Below, one piece after another: positions 43,852-52,756 of a DNA stretch of 64,000 nt (positions within the stretch are counted from its first letter, which is position 1; every line of letters begins with the position of its first letter). The position numbers and the translations under genes are program-made. A model generated the notes under the pieces. The model did no database searches and had not been told where the DNA came from. It saw only the letters and a program-made list of their open reading frames with translations. The DNA comes from Salinarimonas rosea DSM 21201. GTDB lineage: Bacteria > Pseudomonadota > Alphaproteobacteria > Rhizobiales > Beijerinckiaceae. Location of the stretch: NCBI RefSeq assembly GCF_000429045.1, contig NZ_AUBC01000016.1:62001-126000 (forward strand), in the 5' to 3' direction.

Positions 43852-44709
43852 ATGACCATCGCCACGCTCACCCGCCGGATCGCGGCCGTCGCGCTCGTCG
43901 GCGCCGCAGCCGCGCTCGCCGGGCCGGCCGCCGCGCAGGACGACCCGCGCATCCAGGAGCTGCGCGACCAGGGCTTCGCCCGCATCGCCATCGCCAACGA
44001 GCCGCCCTTCACCCAGGTGAACCCGGACGGCACCGTCACCGGCGCCGCGCCCGACGTGGCCCGCGAGGTCTTCAAGCGCATGGGCATCGACGACGTGGTC
44101 GCCTCGATCTCCGAGTACGGCGCCATGATCCCCGGCCTCCAGGCGGGGCGCTTCGACGCGGTGACGGCGGGCCTGTTCATGCGGCCCGAGCGCTGCGCGG
44201 CGGTGGCCTATTCCGAGCCGGTCCTGTGCGACGCCGAGGCCTTCGCGGTGAAGGCGGGCAACCCGCTCGGCCTCGAGACCTTCGCCGACATCGCCGCGCA
44301 CCCGACGGCGACGATCGGCGCGCCGGGCGGCGGCACCGAGGAGCGCCTGGCGCTCGAGGCCGGCGTGCCGCGCGATCGCGTCATCGTCGTGCCGGACGGC
44401 CAGAGCGGCATCAACATGCTCCAGGACGGGCGCATCGACGTCTACTCGCTGCCGGTGCTCTCGATCTCCGACCTGCTCAAGCGCGCCGAGGACGCGAACC
44501 TCGCGATGGTCGCGCCGGTCGCCGACGCGCCGGTCTATTGCGACGGCGCCGCCTTCCGCCGGCAGGACACGGCGCTGCGCGACGAGTACGACCGCATCCT
44601 CGCCGAGATGAAGGAATCGGGCGAGTTCGCCGCGATCATCGAGCCCTACGGCTTCTCCGCCGCGGCCGCGATGAGCACGAGCCGCGAGAAGCTCTGCGCC
44701 GGCGGCTGA
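43852..44709 (+). CDS. ehuB: Ectoine/hydroxyectoine-binding protein
   Basis: A 285-residue periplasmic protein of solute-binding family 3. A signal peptide covers about residues 1-29 and cleaves after GPAAAQ. The mature protein shows IANEPPFTQVNPDGTVTG, the family's ligand entry strand, SEYGAMIPGLQAGRFDAV, GLFMRPERCAAVAYSEP and GQSGINMLQDGRIDVYSL. EhuB binds ectoine or hydroxyectoine with high affinity. The position between ehuA and ehuC is the standard order. Confidence 0.92.
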   Translation: MTIATLTRRIAAVALVGAAAALAGPAAAQDDPRIQELRDQGFARIAIANEPPFTQVNPDGTVTGAAPDVAREVFKRMGIDDVVASISEYGAMIPGLQAGRFDAVTAGLFMRPERCAAVAYSEPVLCDAEAFAVKAGNPLGLETFADIAAHPTATIGAPGGGTEERLALEAGVPRDRVIVVPDGQSGINMLQDGRIDVYSLPVLSISDLLKRAEDANLAMVAPVADAPVYCDGAAFRRQDTALRDEYDRILAEMKESGEFAAIIEPYGFSAAAAMSTSREKLCAGG

Positions 44710-44786
44710 TCCGCCTCCCGCGGCGCGCCGCCCGTCGGCGCGCCGCGCTCCCGCCTCGCTCGAGCAACCCGTCGAGACGCCGCGCC

Positions 44787-45443
44787 ATGGACTATTCCGG
44801 CTACATCGCGCTGATCCTGCAGGGCGCCCTCGTCACGGCGAAGCTGACCGTGATGGGCTGCGCGCTGGCGCTCGTCATGGCCTTCGTCGCGGGGCTCGGG
44901 CGGCTGTCGCGCTTCGGCGCGGTGCGGGCGCTCGCGACCGCCTACATCGAGTTCTTCCGCGGCACGTCGGTCTTCGTGCAGCTGTTCTGGGCGTATTTCG
45001 TGCTGCCGCTGCTGGGGGTCGAGCTCACGCCCCTCCAGGCGGGGGTGCTGGCGCTGGGCCTCAACGTCGGCGCCTACGGGGCGGAGGTCGTGCGCGGCGC
45101 GGTTCAGTCCATCGGGAGGGAGCAGCGCGAGGCGTGCGTGGCGCTCAACCTCACCCGCTTCCAGGCGATGCGCTGGGTCGTGCTGCCGCAGGCGATCGTC
45201 CCGATGCTACCGACCTTCGGCAACAACGCCATCGAGCTGCTCAAGGCGACCGCAATCGTCTCGCTGATCTCGATCTCGGACATGACCTTCCAGGCGCAGG
45301 TGATGCGTGCCCAGACGGGCAGCACGCTCGTGCCCTTCGCCACGATCATGGTGATCTACTTCCTGTTCGCGCTCGCGATATCCGGCGCGATCAGGGCCCT
45401 CGAGCGCCGCCTCACGCGCGGCCTCGACGGCGTGCGGGCCTGA
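44787..45443 (+). CDS. ehuC: Ectoine ABC importer permease EhuC
   Basis: A 218-residue permease of the polar amino acid type with about five membrane segments. YIEFFRGTSVFVQLFW near 53-68 and the EAA-type loop REACVALNLTRFQAMRWVVLPQA near 112-134 are conserved. It follows ehuB after 77 bases and precedes ehuD by 13 bases. It pairs with EhuD to form the channel. Confidence 0.92.
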   Translation: MDYSGYIALILQGALVTAKLTVMGCALALVMAFVAGLGRLSRFGAVRALATAYIEFFRGTSVFVQLFWAYFVLPLLGVELTPLQAGVLALGLNVGAYGAEVVRGAVQSIGREQREACVALNLTRFQAMRWVVLPQAIVPMLPTFGNNAIELLKATAIVSLISISDMTFQAQVMRAQTGSTLVPFATIMVIYFLFALAISGAIRALERRLTRGLDGVRA

Positions 45444-45456
45444 GGGAGGGACGCGG

Positions 45457-46116
45457 ATGCTCTGGGACTGGTCCTTCGCGATCTCGATCATCCCCACCCT
45501 CTGGGAGGGCGTGAAGATCACGATCCTCGCCACCCTGCTCGGCTCGGTCGTCGCGGCGGTGGTGGGGCTCGCCATCGCGCTCCTGCGGCGCTCGCGGAAT
45601 CCCCTCGTCTGCAAGCCGGTCGCGTTCCTGGCGGAGTTCGTCCGCGGCACGCCGCTCCTCGTCCAGCTCTACGTGCTGTTCTACGTCCTGCCGGACATCG
45701 GCATCACGCTCTCGCCGCTGGTCGCGGGCGTGATCGGGCTCGGGCTGCACTACGGCACCTACACCGCCGAGGTCTACCGGGCGGGCATCGACAACGTGCC
45801 GCGCGGGCAGTGGGAGGCGGCGAAGGCGGTCAACCTCACGCCGTCGCAGACCTGGACGCGCATCATCATGCCCCAGGCGGTGCCGCCGATGATCCCGGCT
45901 TTGGCGAACTACTTCATCGCCATGTTCAAGGAGACGCCGCTCCTCTCCGCCATCACCATCCTCGAGCTGATGAACCAGGCCCGCTCCATCGCCAACTTCA
46001 ACTACCGCTACATCGAGCCGATGACGATGGTGGGCGTGTTCTTCCTCGTGATCAGCCTGATCTCCGTCTTCGGCCTGCGCTGGCTCGAGCGGCGCTACGG
46101 GAGGGTCGGGTCGTGA
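45457..46116 (+). CDS. ehuD: Ectoine ABC importer permease EhuD
   Basis: A 219-residue permease with about five membrane segments. FVRGTPLLVQLYVLFYVLP near 61-79, TYTAEVYRAGIDNVPRGQWEA near 100-120 (shown in parts) and VPPMIPALANYFIAMFKETPL are typical of the HisMQ/EhuD group. Its stop overlaps the GTG start of eutA by 4 bases, which links import and breakdown in one transcript. Confidence 0.92.
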   Translation: MLWDWSFAISIIPTLWEGVKITILATLLGSVVAAVVGLAIALLRRSRNPLVCKPVAFLAEFVRGTPLLVQLYVLFYVLPDIGITLSPLVAGVIGLGLHYGTYTAEVYRAGIDNVPRGQWEAAKAVNLTPSQTWTRIIMPQAVPPMIPALANYFIAMFKETPLLSAITILELMNQARSIANFNYRYIEPMTMVGVFFLVISLISVFGLRWLERRYGRVGS

Positions 46117-46898
46117 GCGACGCCCGCCCGCCGCACCGCCTCGACCTGCCGCTCGGCTTCGACGCCGACCCCGTGGCGCGCCGCATCGGCCTCGTCGTGC
46201 TCGCGACGGACCACACGACCGAGCCGGATTTCGCGCGCATGGTCGCCGGGCCGCGGCTCGGCGTGTATGTGGCGCGGATCGCCTACGCCAACCCGACGAC
46301 GCCGGAGAACCTCGCCGCGATGCAGCCGGACCTCGCCCGCGGGGCGGCGCTGCTGCTGCCGGACGAGCGGCTCGACGCGATCTGCTATTCCTGCACCTCG
46401 GCGTCCGTCGTCATCGGCGACGACGCGGTCGCGGCGGCGATCGGCGACGGCAAGCCCGGCGTGCCGGTCGTGACGCCGACCCGCGCGGCGGTCGAGGCGC
46501 TGCGCGGGCTCGGGGCGCGGCGGATCTCCATCCTCACCCCCTACACGGTCGAGACCTCCGCCTCCGTCGGCCCCCATTTCGAGGCGCAGGGGTTCTCGGT
46601 CGATGCGCTCTCGTGCCTCGGGCTCGACGACGACCGCCGCATGGCACGGCTCGACGCGACGACGCTCGTCGAGGCTGCCCGTGCGGCGCTCGCGCCGGGC
46701 TCGGAGGCGCTGTTCGTGTCCTGCACGGCGCTGCGCTCCGCCGCGATCGCGGGCGCGATCGAGACGGAGCTCGGCGTACCCGTCGTCACCTCCAATCTCG
46801 CCACCGCCTGGGCCTGCGCGCGGCTCGTCGGCGAGAGCCCGCGCGTGGACGCGCGCCTCGCCGCCCTCCCCCTCCCCGACCCCGCGGCCTTCGCATGA
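46113..46898 (+). CDS. eutA: Ectoine utilisation protein EutA (Asp/Glu racemase-like)
   Basis: A 261-residue protein of the maleate isomerase / arylmalonate decarboxylase / Asp-Glu racemase fold. Two active-site cysteines are visible, in AICYSCTSAS near 90-99 and LFVSCTALRSAAI near 207, in the symmetric arrangement of the family. It uses GTG, overlapping ehuD by 4 bases, and overlaps eutB by 4 bases. EutA occurs in many ectoine and hydroxyectoine clusters, and conversion of hydroxyectoine-derived intermediates has been suggested; the exact reaction is not settled. Confidence 0.88.
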   Translation: MSDARPPHRLDLPLGFDADPVARRIGLVVLATDHTTEPDFARMVAGPRLGVYVARIAYANPTTPENLAAMQPDLARGAALLLPDERLDAICYSCTSASVVIGDDAVAAAIGDGKPGVPVVTPTRAAVEALRGLGARRISILTPYTVETSASVGPHFEAQGFSVDALSCLGLDDDRRMARLDATTLVEAARAALAPGSEALFVSCTALRSAAIAGAIETELGVPVVTSNLATAWACARLVGESPRVDARLAALPLPDPAAFA

Positions 46899-47884
46899 GC
46901 CCGCACCCCGGCCTCGCCGAGATCGAGCGTGCCCGCACGGCGCTCGCAGGACGCGTCCGGCACACGCCGGCGCGGCACTCGCCGCGTCTCTCGGAGCGTC
47001 TCGGCGTTCCCGTTGTACTCAAGCACGAGCACGAGCAGCACACCGGCGCCTTCAAGCTGCGCGGTGCGACGAACGCCCTCGCCAACCTCTCCGACGCGGA
47101 GCGCGCCCGCGGCGTCGTCACCGTCTCCACCGGCAATCATGGCCGCGCGCTGGCGCATGCGGCGCGCGAGGCCGGCGTACGCTGCGTCGTCGCCATGTCC
47201 CGGCTGGTCCCGAAGAACAAGCTCGAGGCCATCGCCGCGCTGGGCGCCGAGATCGCGATCCGGGGCGCCTCGCAGGACGAGGCGCAAGAGGAGGTCGATC
47301 GCCGCGTGGCCGACGAAGGCCTCGTCGAGATCCCGCCCTTCGACCATCCCGACGTCATCGCGGGCCAGGGCACGCTGGGGCTCGAGATCCTCGACGACGT
47401 CCCCGACCTCGCGCAGGTGCTGATCCCGCTCTCCGGCGGCGGCCTCGCGGCAGGCGTCGCCGCGGCGGTGAAGGCGAAGCGCCCCCGCGCCCGCGTCGTC
47501 GGGATCTCGATGGAGCGGGGTGCGGCCATGCACGCGAGCCTGAGCGCGGGCCGGCCCGTCCTCGTCGAGGAGGCGGAGAGCCTCGCGGATTCGCTGGGCG
47601 GCGGCATCGGCCTCGCCAACCGCCACACCCTCGCGATGCTGCGCGACCTCATGGACGAGGTCGTGCTCCTCGGCGAGGACGAGATCGCCGCCGGCATGGC
47701 CTTCTGCCACGTCGCGGAGGGCGTCGTGGTGGAGGGCGGCGGCGCGGTGGGGCCGGCGGCGATCCTCGCCGGCCGCATCCGCCCGATCGGCCCGACCGTC
47801 GCGCTGCTCACGGGCGCGAACGTCGACCCCGCGCAGCACGCCCGCATCGTGTCCGATCCCGCCATCCTCGAAAGGCTCGCCTGA
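46895..47884 (+). CDS. eutB: EutB, PLP-dependent threonine dehydratase-like enzyme
   Basis: A 329-residue fold-type II PLP enzyme. The PLP lysine is Lys54 in TGAFKLRGATNAL, the substrate loop is STGNHGRALAHAA near 77-89, and the phosphate-binding glycine loop is LSGGGLAAGV near 178-187. It resembles threonine/serine dehydratases. Proposed work in hydroxyectoine breakdown is elimination from a hydroxylated intermediate (family knowledge, not proven here). It is tightly packed: 4-base overlap with eutA and one shared base with eutC. Confidence 0.88.
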   Translation: MSPHPGLAEIERARTALAGRVRHTPARHSPRLSERLGVPVVLKHEHEQHTGAFKLRGATNALANLSDAERARGVVTVSTGNHGRALAHAAREAGVRCVVAMSRLVPKNKLEAIAALGAEIAIRGASQDEAQEEVDRRVADEGLVEIPPFDHPDVIAGQGTLGLEILDDVPDLAQVLIPLSGGGLAAGVAAAVKAKRPRARVVGISMERGAAMHASLSAGRPVLVEEAESLADSLGGGIGLANRHTLAMLRDLMDEVVLLGEDEIAAGMAFCHVAEGVVVEGGGAVGPAAILAGRIRPIGPTVALLTGANVDPAQHARIVSDPAILERLA

Positions 47885-48876
47885 TGGGCAAGGTCACCCT
47901 CGTCGGTGAGCGGGAGCTGCGTGCGCTCGTGCCGCTCGACCGCGCCGCGATCGACGCCGTGCGCGGCGCCTTCCTGGCGCTCGCCTCGGGGCGCGTGATC
48001 ATGCCGCCGATCCTCTCGATGGCGATGCCGGAGGTCCACGGCGAGGTCGACGTGAAGACCGCCTTCGTGCCGGGCCTCGACGGCTTCGCGGTGAAGATCT
48101 CGCCGGGCTTCTTCGACAACCCGAAGCGCGGCTTCCCCTCCGTGAACGGGCTGATGGTGCTCCTGTCCACGCAGACGGGGCTCGTCGAGGCGGTGTTCCT
48201 CGACAACGGCTGGCTCACCGACGTGCGCACGGCCGCCGCCGGCGCGGTCGCCGCAGACGCGCTCGCCCGGCCGGACGCGCGGATCGCGACCGTGCTCGGC
48301 GCCGGCACGCAGGCGCGGCTGCAGATGCAGGCGCTCGCACTCGTGCGCGATCTCGCCGAGATCCGCGTCTGGGCGCGCGACGCGGTGAAGGCCGCCGCCT
48401 GCGCGGCCGACATCGAGGCCGCGACCGGCGTGCCCACCCGGGCCGCGGCCGAGCCGCGCCGCGCCTTGGCAGGTGCCGACGTCGTCGTGACCACCACGCC
48501 GGCGACGGCGCCGATCCTGTTCGCCGGCTGGCTCGCGCCGGGCCAGCACGTCACCGCGATGGGCTCGGACGCGGACACGAAGACCGAGCTCGAGCCCGCC
48601 GTCCTGGCGCGGGCGGATCGCCTCGTCGTCGACAGCCTCGCCCAGAGCCGCCGTCTCGGCGAGCTGCGCGCGGCGATCGCGGCGGGGGTGCTCCCCCACG
48701 ATTTCGCCTGCCCCGAGCTCGGCGTCGTCCTCTCCGGCGCGGCCCCCGGCCGTCCGGGATCCGACGCCATCACCGTGTGCGACCTCACCGGCACCGGCGC
48801 GCAGGACACCGCCATCGCCACCCTCGCCCGCGCCCGCGTCGCCGACGCCGGCGCGGGCCTCACCACCGACACCTGA
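47884..48876 (+). CDS. eutC: EutC, ornithine cyclodeaminase family protein
   Basis: A 330-residue NAD(H)-dependent protein of the ornithine cyclodeaminase / mu-crystallin family. MPEVHGEVDVKTAFVPG near 50-66 and KISPGFFDNPKRGFPSVNGL near 72 belong to the substrate side. The Rossmann motif is VLGAGTQARLQMQAL near 138-152 and VVTTTPA near 201. Conserved in eutABC groups, it is thought to act with EutA and EutB on hydroxyectoine intermediates. It is followed by doeA after 18 bases. Confidence 0.88.
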   Translation: MGKVTLVGERELRALVPLDRAAIDAVRGAFLALASGRVIMPPILSMAMPEVHGEVDVKTAFVPGLDGFAVKISPGFFDNPKRGFPSVNGLMVLLSTQTGLVEAVFLDNGWLTDVRTAAAGAVAADALARPDARIATVLGAGTQARLQMQALALVRDLAEIRVWARDAVKAAACAADIEAATGVPTRAAAEPRRALAGADVVVTTTPATAPILFAGWLAPGQHVTAMGSDADTKTELEPAVLARADRLVVDSLAQSRRLGELRAAIAAGVLPHDFACPELGVVLSGAAPGRPGSDAITVCDLTGTGAQDTAIATLARARVADAGAGLTTDT

Positions 48877-48894
48877 TCCCTCGCGAGACCCGCC

Positions 48895-50076
48895 ATGACC
48901 GAGCCCGCCCTCAAGTTCACCCGCGCCGAGTACGCCGCGCGTCTCGCCAAGACCCGCAAGGCGATGGAGGCGCGCGGTCTCGACGCGCTGATCGTCACCG
49001 ACCCGTCCAACATGGCCTGGCTGACGGGCTACGACGGCTGGTCGTTCTACGTCCACCAATGCGTCGTCGTCGGCCCCGAGGGCGACCCCGTGTGGTTCGG
49101 CCGCGGGCAGGACGCGAACGGGGCCAAGCGCACCGCCTATCTCGGGCAAGACGACATCGTCGGCTATGCCGACCATTACGTGCAGTCCACCGAGCGTCAT
49201 CCGATGGACGCCCTGTGCACCGTGCTCCAGGACCGCGGCTGGGCCCAGGGCACGATCGGTGTCGAGATGGACAACTACTACTTCTCGGCCCAGGCCTACA
49301 CGCGCCTGCTGCTGGGCCTGCCGGGCGTGAAGTTCGCCGACGCGACCGCGCTCGTGAACTGGCAGCGCGCGGTCAAGAGCGCGCAGGAACTCGCCTACAT
49401 GCGCCAGGCGGCGCGGATCGTCGAGCGCATGCACGCACGCATCCTCGAGACGATCGAGCCCGGGATGCGCAAGTGCGACCTCGTCGCGGAGATCTGGGAC
49501 GCCGGCATCCGCGGCACGCCGGAGGTCGGCGGCGACTATCCGGCGATCGTGCCGCTGCTCCCGTCGGGCGCCGACGCCTCGGCGCCGCACCTCACCTGGG
49601 ACGATCGGCCGATGCGCACGGGCGAGGGCACGTTCTTCGAGATCGCCGGCTGCGTGAACCGCTACCATTGCCCGCTCTCGCGCACGGTCTTCCTCGGCAA
49701 GCCGAGCCAGGCCTTCCGCGATGCGGAGACGGCGACGCTCGAGGGCATGGAGGCGGGCCTCGCCGCGGCGAAGCCGGGCAACACCTGCGAGGACATCGCC
49801 ATCGCCTTCTTCGCGGTGCTGGAGCGCCACGGCATCGTCAAGGACAACCGCACCGGCTACCCGATCGGCCTGTCCTACCCGCCGGACTGGGGCGAGCGCA
49901 CGATGAGCCTGCGGCGCGGCGACCGCACGGTGCTCGAGCCGGGCATGACCTTCCACTTCATGACCGGGCTCTGGCTCGAGGACATGGGCCTCGAGATCAC
50001 CGAGAGCATCGTGATCACCGAGAGCGGCGTCGAATGCCTCGCGAACGTGCCGCGCGAGCTGTTCGCGAAGGCCTGA
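48895..50076 (+). CDS. doeA: Ectoine hydrolase
   Basis: A 393-residue enzyme of the M24 (creatinase/aminopeptidase P) fold. It opens the ectoine ring to N-alpha-acetyl-2,4-diaminobutyrate. A creatinase N-domain (about 10-155, with DALIVTDPSNMAWLTGYDGWS in two parts) is followed by the pita-bread domain: VGGDYPAIVPLLPSG, FFEIAGCVNRYHCPLSRTV, PIGLSYPPDWGE and GMTFHFMTGLW. The complete set of dinuclear-metal ligands of true peptidases does not seem present, as usual for DoeA. It is also called EutD. It is followed by doeB after 8 bases. Confidence 0.93.
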   Translation: MTEPALKFTRAEYAARLAKTRKAMEARGLDALIVTDPSNMAWLTGYDGWSFYVHQCVVVGPEGDPVWFGRGQDANGAKRTAYLGQDDIVGYADHYVQSTERHPMDALCTVLQDRGWAQGTIGVEMDNYYFSAQAYTRLLLGLPGVKFADATALVNWQRAVKSAQELAYMRQAARIVERMHARILETIEPGMRKCDLVAEIWDAGIRGTPEVGGDYPAIVPLLPSGADASAPHLTWDDRPMRTGEGTFFEIAGCVNRYHCPLSRTVFLGKPSQAFRDAETATLEGMEAGLAAAKPGNTCEDIAIAFFAVLERHGIVKDNRTGYPIGLSYPPDWGERTMSLRRGDRTVLEPGMTFHFMTGLWLEDMGLEITESIVITESGVECLANVPRELFAKA

Positions 50077-50084
50077 GGCGCGTC

Positions 50085-51098
50085 ATGGCGATCCCCGCTC
50101 CCGACCTGCCGCCGTCGCCGGTGGTCCCGACGATCGACCTCGAGGCCGACGGCGTCCGGCACGGCCACCTGCGCCTGCCCTACAGCCGCGACGACTCGGC
50201 CTGGGGCTCGGTGATGATCCCGATCTGCGTCGTCGCCAACGGGGAGGGCCCCACCGCCCTCCTGACGGGCGCCAACCACGGCGACGAGTACGAGGGGCCG
50301 ATCGCCCTCTACGAGCTCGCCCGCACCCTCCGGCCGCAGGACGTGACGGGACGGGTGATCGTCCTGCCCGCGCTGAACTACCCCGCCTTCGAGGCGGGCA
50401 CGCGCACCTCGCCGATCGACCGGGGCAACCTCAACCGCTCGTTCCCCGGGCGGCCGGACGGGACGGTGACGCAGAAGATCGCGGACTGCGTCTCCCGCGC
50501 GCTGGTGCCGCTCGCCGACATCGTGCTCGACTTCCATTCCGGGGGCCGGACGCTCGACTTCGTCCCCTTCGCCGCCGCCCACCGCCTGCCGGACGCGGCC
50601 CAGGAGGCGGCGTGCAAGGCGGCGGTGGAGGCGTTCGGGGCGCCCTACTCGATGACCATGCTCGAGATCGACGCGGTCGGCATGCTCGACACCACCGTCG
50701 AGGCGATGGGGAAGACCTTCGTGACGACCGAGCTCGGCGGCGGCGGCACCGCCTCGGCGCGCACGGCCGCGATCGCCCGCGCGGGCGTGCGCGACCTCCT
50801 GATCCACGCCGGCATCCTCGGGGGCGCAGTGGAACGGCGCGAGACGCGCTGGCTCGACATGCCGTCGGGCGACTGCTTCGCCTTCGCCGAGGAGGGCGGC
50901 CTCGTCGCCTTCCATGTCGATCTGGGCGAGACGGTGCGCGCCGGCGACCCGATCGCCGAGATCGCCCCGATCGGCCGCACCGGCGCGACGCCCCGCCCCT
51001 ACCGCGCGGCGATGGACGGCATCCTGGCCGCGCGCCACTTCCCGGGCCTCGTCAAGCCGGGGGACTGCGTGGCGGTGGTGGCGCAGATCGTGGGGTGA
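50085..51098 (+). CDS. doeB: N-alpha-acetyl-L-2,4-diaminobutyrate deacetylase
   Basis: A 337-residue zinc deacetylase of the succinylglutamate desuccinylase / aspartoacylase family. The metal motif is GANHGDEYEG with His65 and Glu68, the third ligand lies in LDFHSGGR near 146-153, and RGNLNRSFPGRPDG near 116 is the substrate-binding arginine loop. It removes acetate from the DoeA product to give 2,4-diaminobutyrate. It is also called EutE and is the last gene of the cluster; DoeC and DoeD, which would carry the product to aspartate, are not in the window. Confidence 0.93.
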   Translation: MAIPAPDLPPSPVVPTIDLEADGVRHGHLRLPYSRDDSAWGSVMIPICVVANGEGPTALLTGANHGDEYEGPIALYELARTLRPQDVTGRVIVLPALNYPAFEAGTRTSPIDRGNLNRSFPGRPDGTVTQKIADCVSRALVPLADIVLDFHSGGRTLDFVPFAAAHRLPDAAQEAACKAAVEAFGAPYSMTMLEIDAVGMLDTTVEAMGKTFVTTELGGGGTASARTAAIARAGVRDLLIHAGILGGAVERRETRWLDMPSGDCFAFAEEGGLVAFHVDLGETVRAGDPIAEIAPIGRTGATPRPYRAAMDGILAARHFPGLVKPGDCVAVVAQIVG

Positions 51099-51200
51099 GC
51101 GGCGCCTGCCGGCCCGCGCCGCACCGCTGGAACACCCTCCCCCGCCCACCGTTGTGCTCGGCGCGGCGCCCCTCGCCGCGCGCGAAGCCCGGGAGCGCGG

Positions 51201-51860
51201 ATGGACGCGATGCGGCGAGAGACGGCAGCCGCCGCCGCGGCGGTCCCTGCCCTGCGGCTGAAGGAGCGGCTGACCTACGAGCTCGGGCCGCTCGTCGCCT
51301 TCTTCGTCGGCAACCAGGTGGGTGGGATCTTCGTCGGCACGGGCGTGTTCATGGGCGCGACCGTGCTCGCGCTCGTGGCCAACCTCGTGCGCGAGCGGCA
51401 CGTGCCGCTCACGCCGCTGGCGTCGACCCTCGTCGTCCTCGTCTTCGGCGGCGCGAGCCTCCTCGCCGAGGAGGCCTGGATCATCATGATCCGGCCGACC
51501 GTCATGAACTGGTTCTACGCCGCGATCCTGCTCGGCGGCCTCGCGACCGGGCGGCTCGTTCTGAAGAGCGTGCTGCGCGCGTCGCTGATCCTAGACGGCC
51601 CACGGGCCTGGCGCGTGCTGACGCTGCGGGCCAGTGCCTACCTCGTCCTCCTCGGCGTCCTCAACGAGATCACCTGGCGGTTCTTCCCCGTGGACGTCTG
51701 GGTGGCTTTCAAGACCTTCGCGGTCCTGCCCGCCAACCTCGCCTTCATCGCCGCGCAGGCGCCGTTCGTGCGCCGGCATCGGCTGCCGCCGCCCGTGGCG
51801 GACGATTCGCGAGCGCCTCCGCCAGGAACTCGGACAGCCGCGCATCGGTCCGCGCCATGA
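51201..51860 (+). CDS. YciB-family inner-membrane protein (septation protein A-like)
   Basis: A 219-residue membrane protein with about five or six segments. LTYELGPLVAFFVGNQVGGIFVGTG near 24-48 (in parts), WIIMIRPTVMNWFYAAIL near 93-110, and NEITWRFFPVDVWVAFK near 153-169 match the YciB pattern. YciB acts in cell-envelope synthesis and septation. The C-terminal 35 or so residues are proline/arginine-rich and lie in the stretch where the gene overlaps the convergent hydrolase gene by 116 bases, so this tail may be non-functional. Confidence 0.78.
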   Translation: MDAMRRETAAAAAAVPALRLKERLTYELGPLVAFFVGNQVGGIFVGTGVFMGATVLALVANLVRERHVPLTPLASTLVVLVFGGASLLAEEAWIIMIRPTVMNWFYAAILLGGLATGRLVLKSVLRASLILDGPRAWRVLTLRASAYLVLLGVLNEITWRFFPVDVWVAFKTFAVLPANLAFIAAQAPFVRRHRLPPPVADDSRAPPPGTRTAAHRSAP

Positions 51861-52710
51861 CCGCCTCGTCGCGCAGCATGTGGTAGCCCCTCGGGTCGGC
51901 GTTGGCGGTGAGCGCCAGGGTGCGGGAGACGCGGCCCGTGATGGGGAGCCGCGTGCGCAGGTCCCGCAGGCGATTGTCCCGGTCCACCGCGAAGCGGCAG
52001 GAGTAGAGCGAGAAGCGCACGAACTTCTTCTCGATGTTCTGCGAATCCCACTGGTGGTAGGTGTCCTCGAAGAGGTGGAAGCCGACCCGCGATCCGCCGC
52101 GGCGCAGGTCCTCGGCGATCTCGCGCGAGCGCTCCGGGTCGACGTTGCGGTCGAGCGCGCCGAGGAAGATCTCGACCGGCGCGCCCGTCGTCGTCGGGTC
52201 GTCGAAGCGCGGCACCGAGCAGCCGTAGTAGCTCACGTGGCCCGCGAACCGCAGCCCGTCCGCATCGAACAGCTCGGCCATCTGGCGGTAGGCCGCGAGC
52301 ACCGCGATCATGCCGCCGTAGGAGAAGCCCATCACGGCCACCCGCGCGGGGTCCACCATCGGCAGGCTCGCGAGGTGGGCGAGCGCGGCGTAGGCGTCCG
52401 CCAGCATCATGGTCTCGGTGACGTGGAGCGCGCGCCGCGTGTGGTTGGAGTATGCCGCGTCGCGGCTGCCGAACGTATCGACGGCGAGCGTGACGTAGCC
52501 CTCCGCCGCGAGGCGCTTCGCGTAGCGCAGCTCGCGCTCGGCGATGATGCCGCCGAGCCCGGGCAGGATCACGACCGCGGGCCGGCTCTTCGCCGCCGCG
52601 ACGGCACCCGGCGTGTAGAGGAAGCCCTTGGCGGTCGTCTCGGGCGCGTCGCCGCGGACCATGTCGGCGAGCGTGAAGGGGCTGCGCGTCTGGAAGCTGA
52701 TCTCGGCCAT
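51745..52710 (-). CDS. Dienelactone hydrolase family protein
   Basis: A 321-residue alpha/beta hydrolase. PAVVILPGLGGIIAERE near 44-60 is the oxyanion side, VAVDTFGSRDAAYSNHTRRAL is the DLH-type region after the second strand, GFSYGG near 122-127 has the nucleophile serine position in G-x-S-x-G, and DTYHQWDSQNI near 216 holds the histidine. The N-terminal LADMVRGDAPETTAKGFLYTP is shared by a subgroup. No signal peptide is seen. Substrate unknown. Its last 116 bases overlap the end of the convergent YciB-like gene. It is 46 bases downstream of the GH3-type gene. Confidence 0.8.
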   Translation of the reverse strand: MAEISFQTRSPFTLADMVRGDAPETTAKGFLYTPGAVAAAKSRPAVVILPGLGGIIAERELRYAKRLAAEGYVTLAVDTFGSRDAAYSNHTRRALHVTETMMLADAYAALAHLASLPMVDPARVAVMGFSYGGMIAVLAAYRQMAELFDADGLRFAGHVSYYGCSVPRFDDPTTTGAPVEIFLGALDRNVDPERSREIAEDLRRGGSRVGFHLFEDTYHQWDSQNIEKKFVRFSLYSCRFAVDRDNRLRDLRTRLPITGRVSRTLALTANADPRGYHMLRDEAVMARTDARLSEFLAEALANRPPRAAAADAGARTAPARR

Positions 52711-52756
52711 CTCGTTCGATCCTCGGGCGACGCGGCTCTGGCGACCGCGGCCGTCT

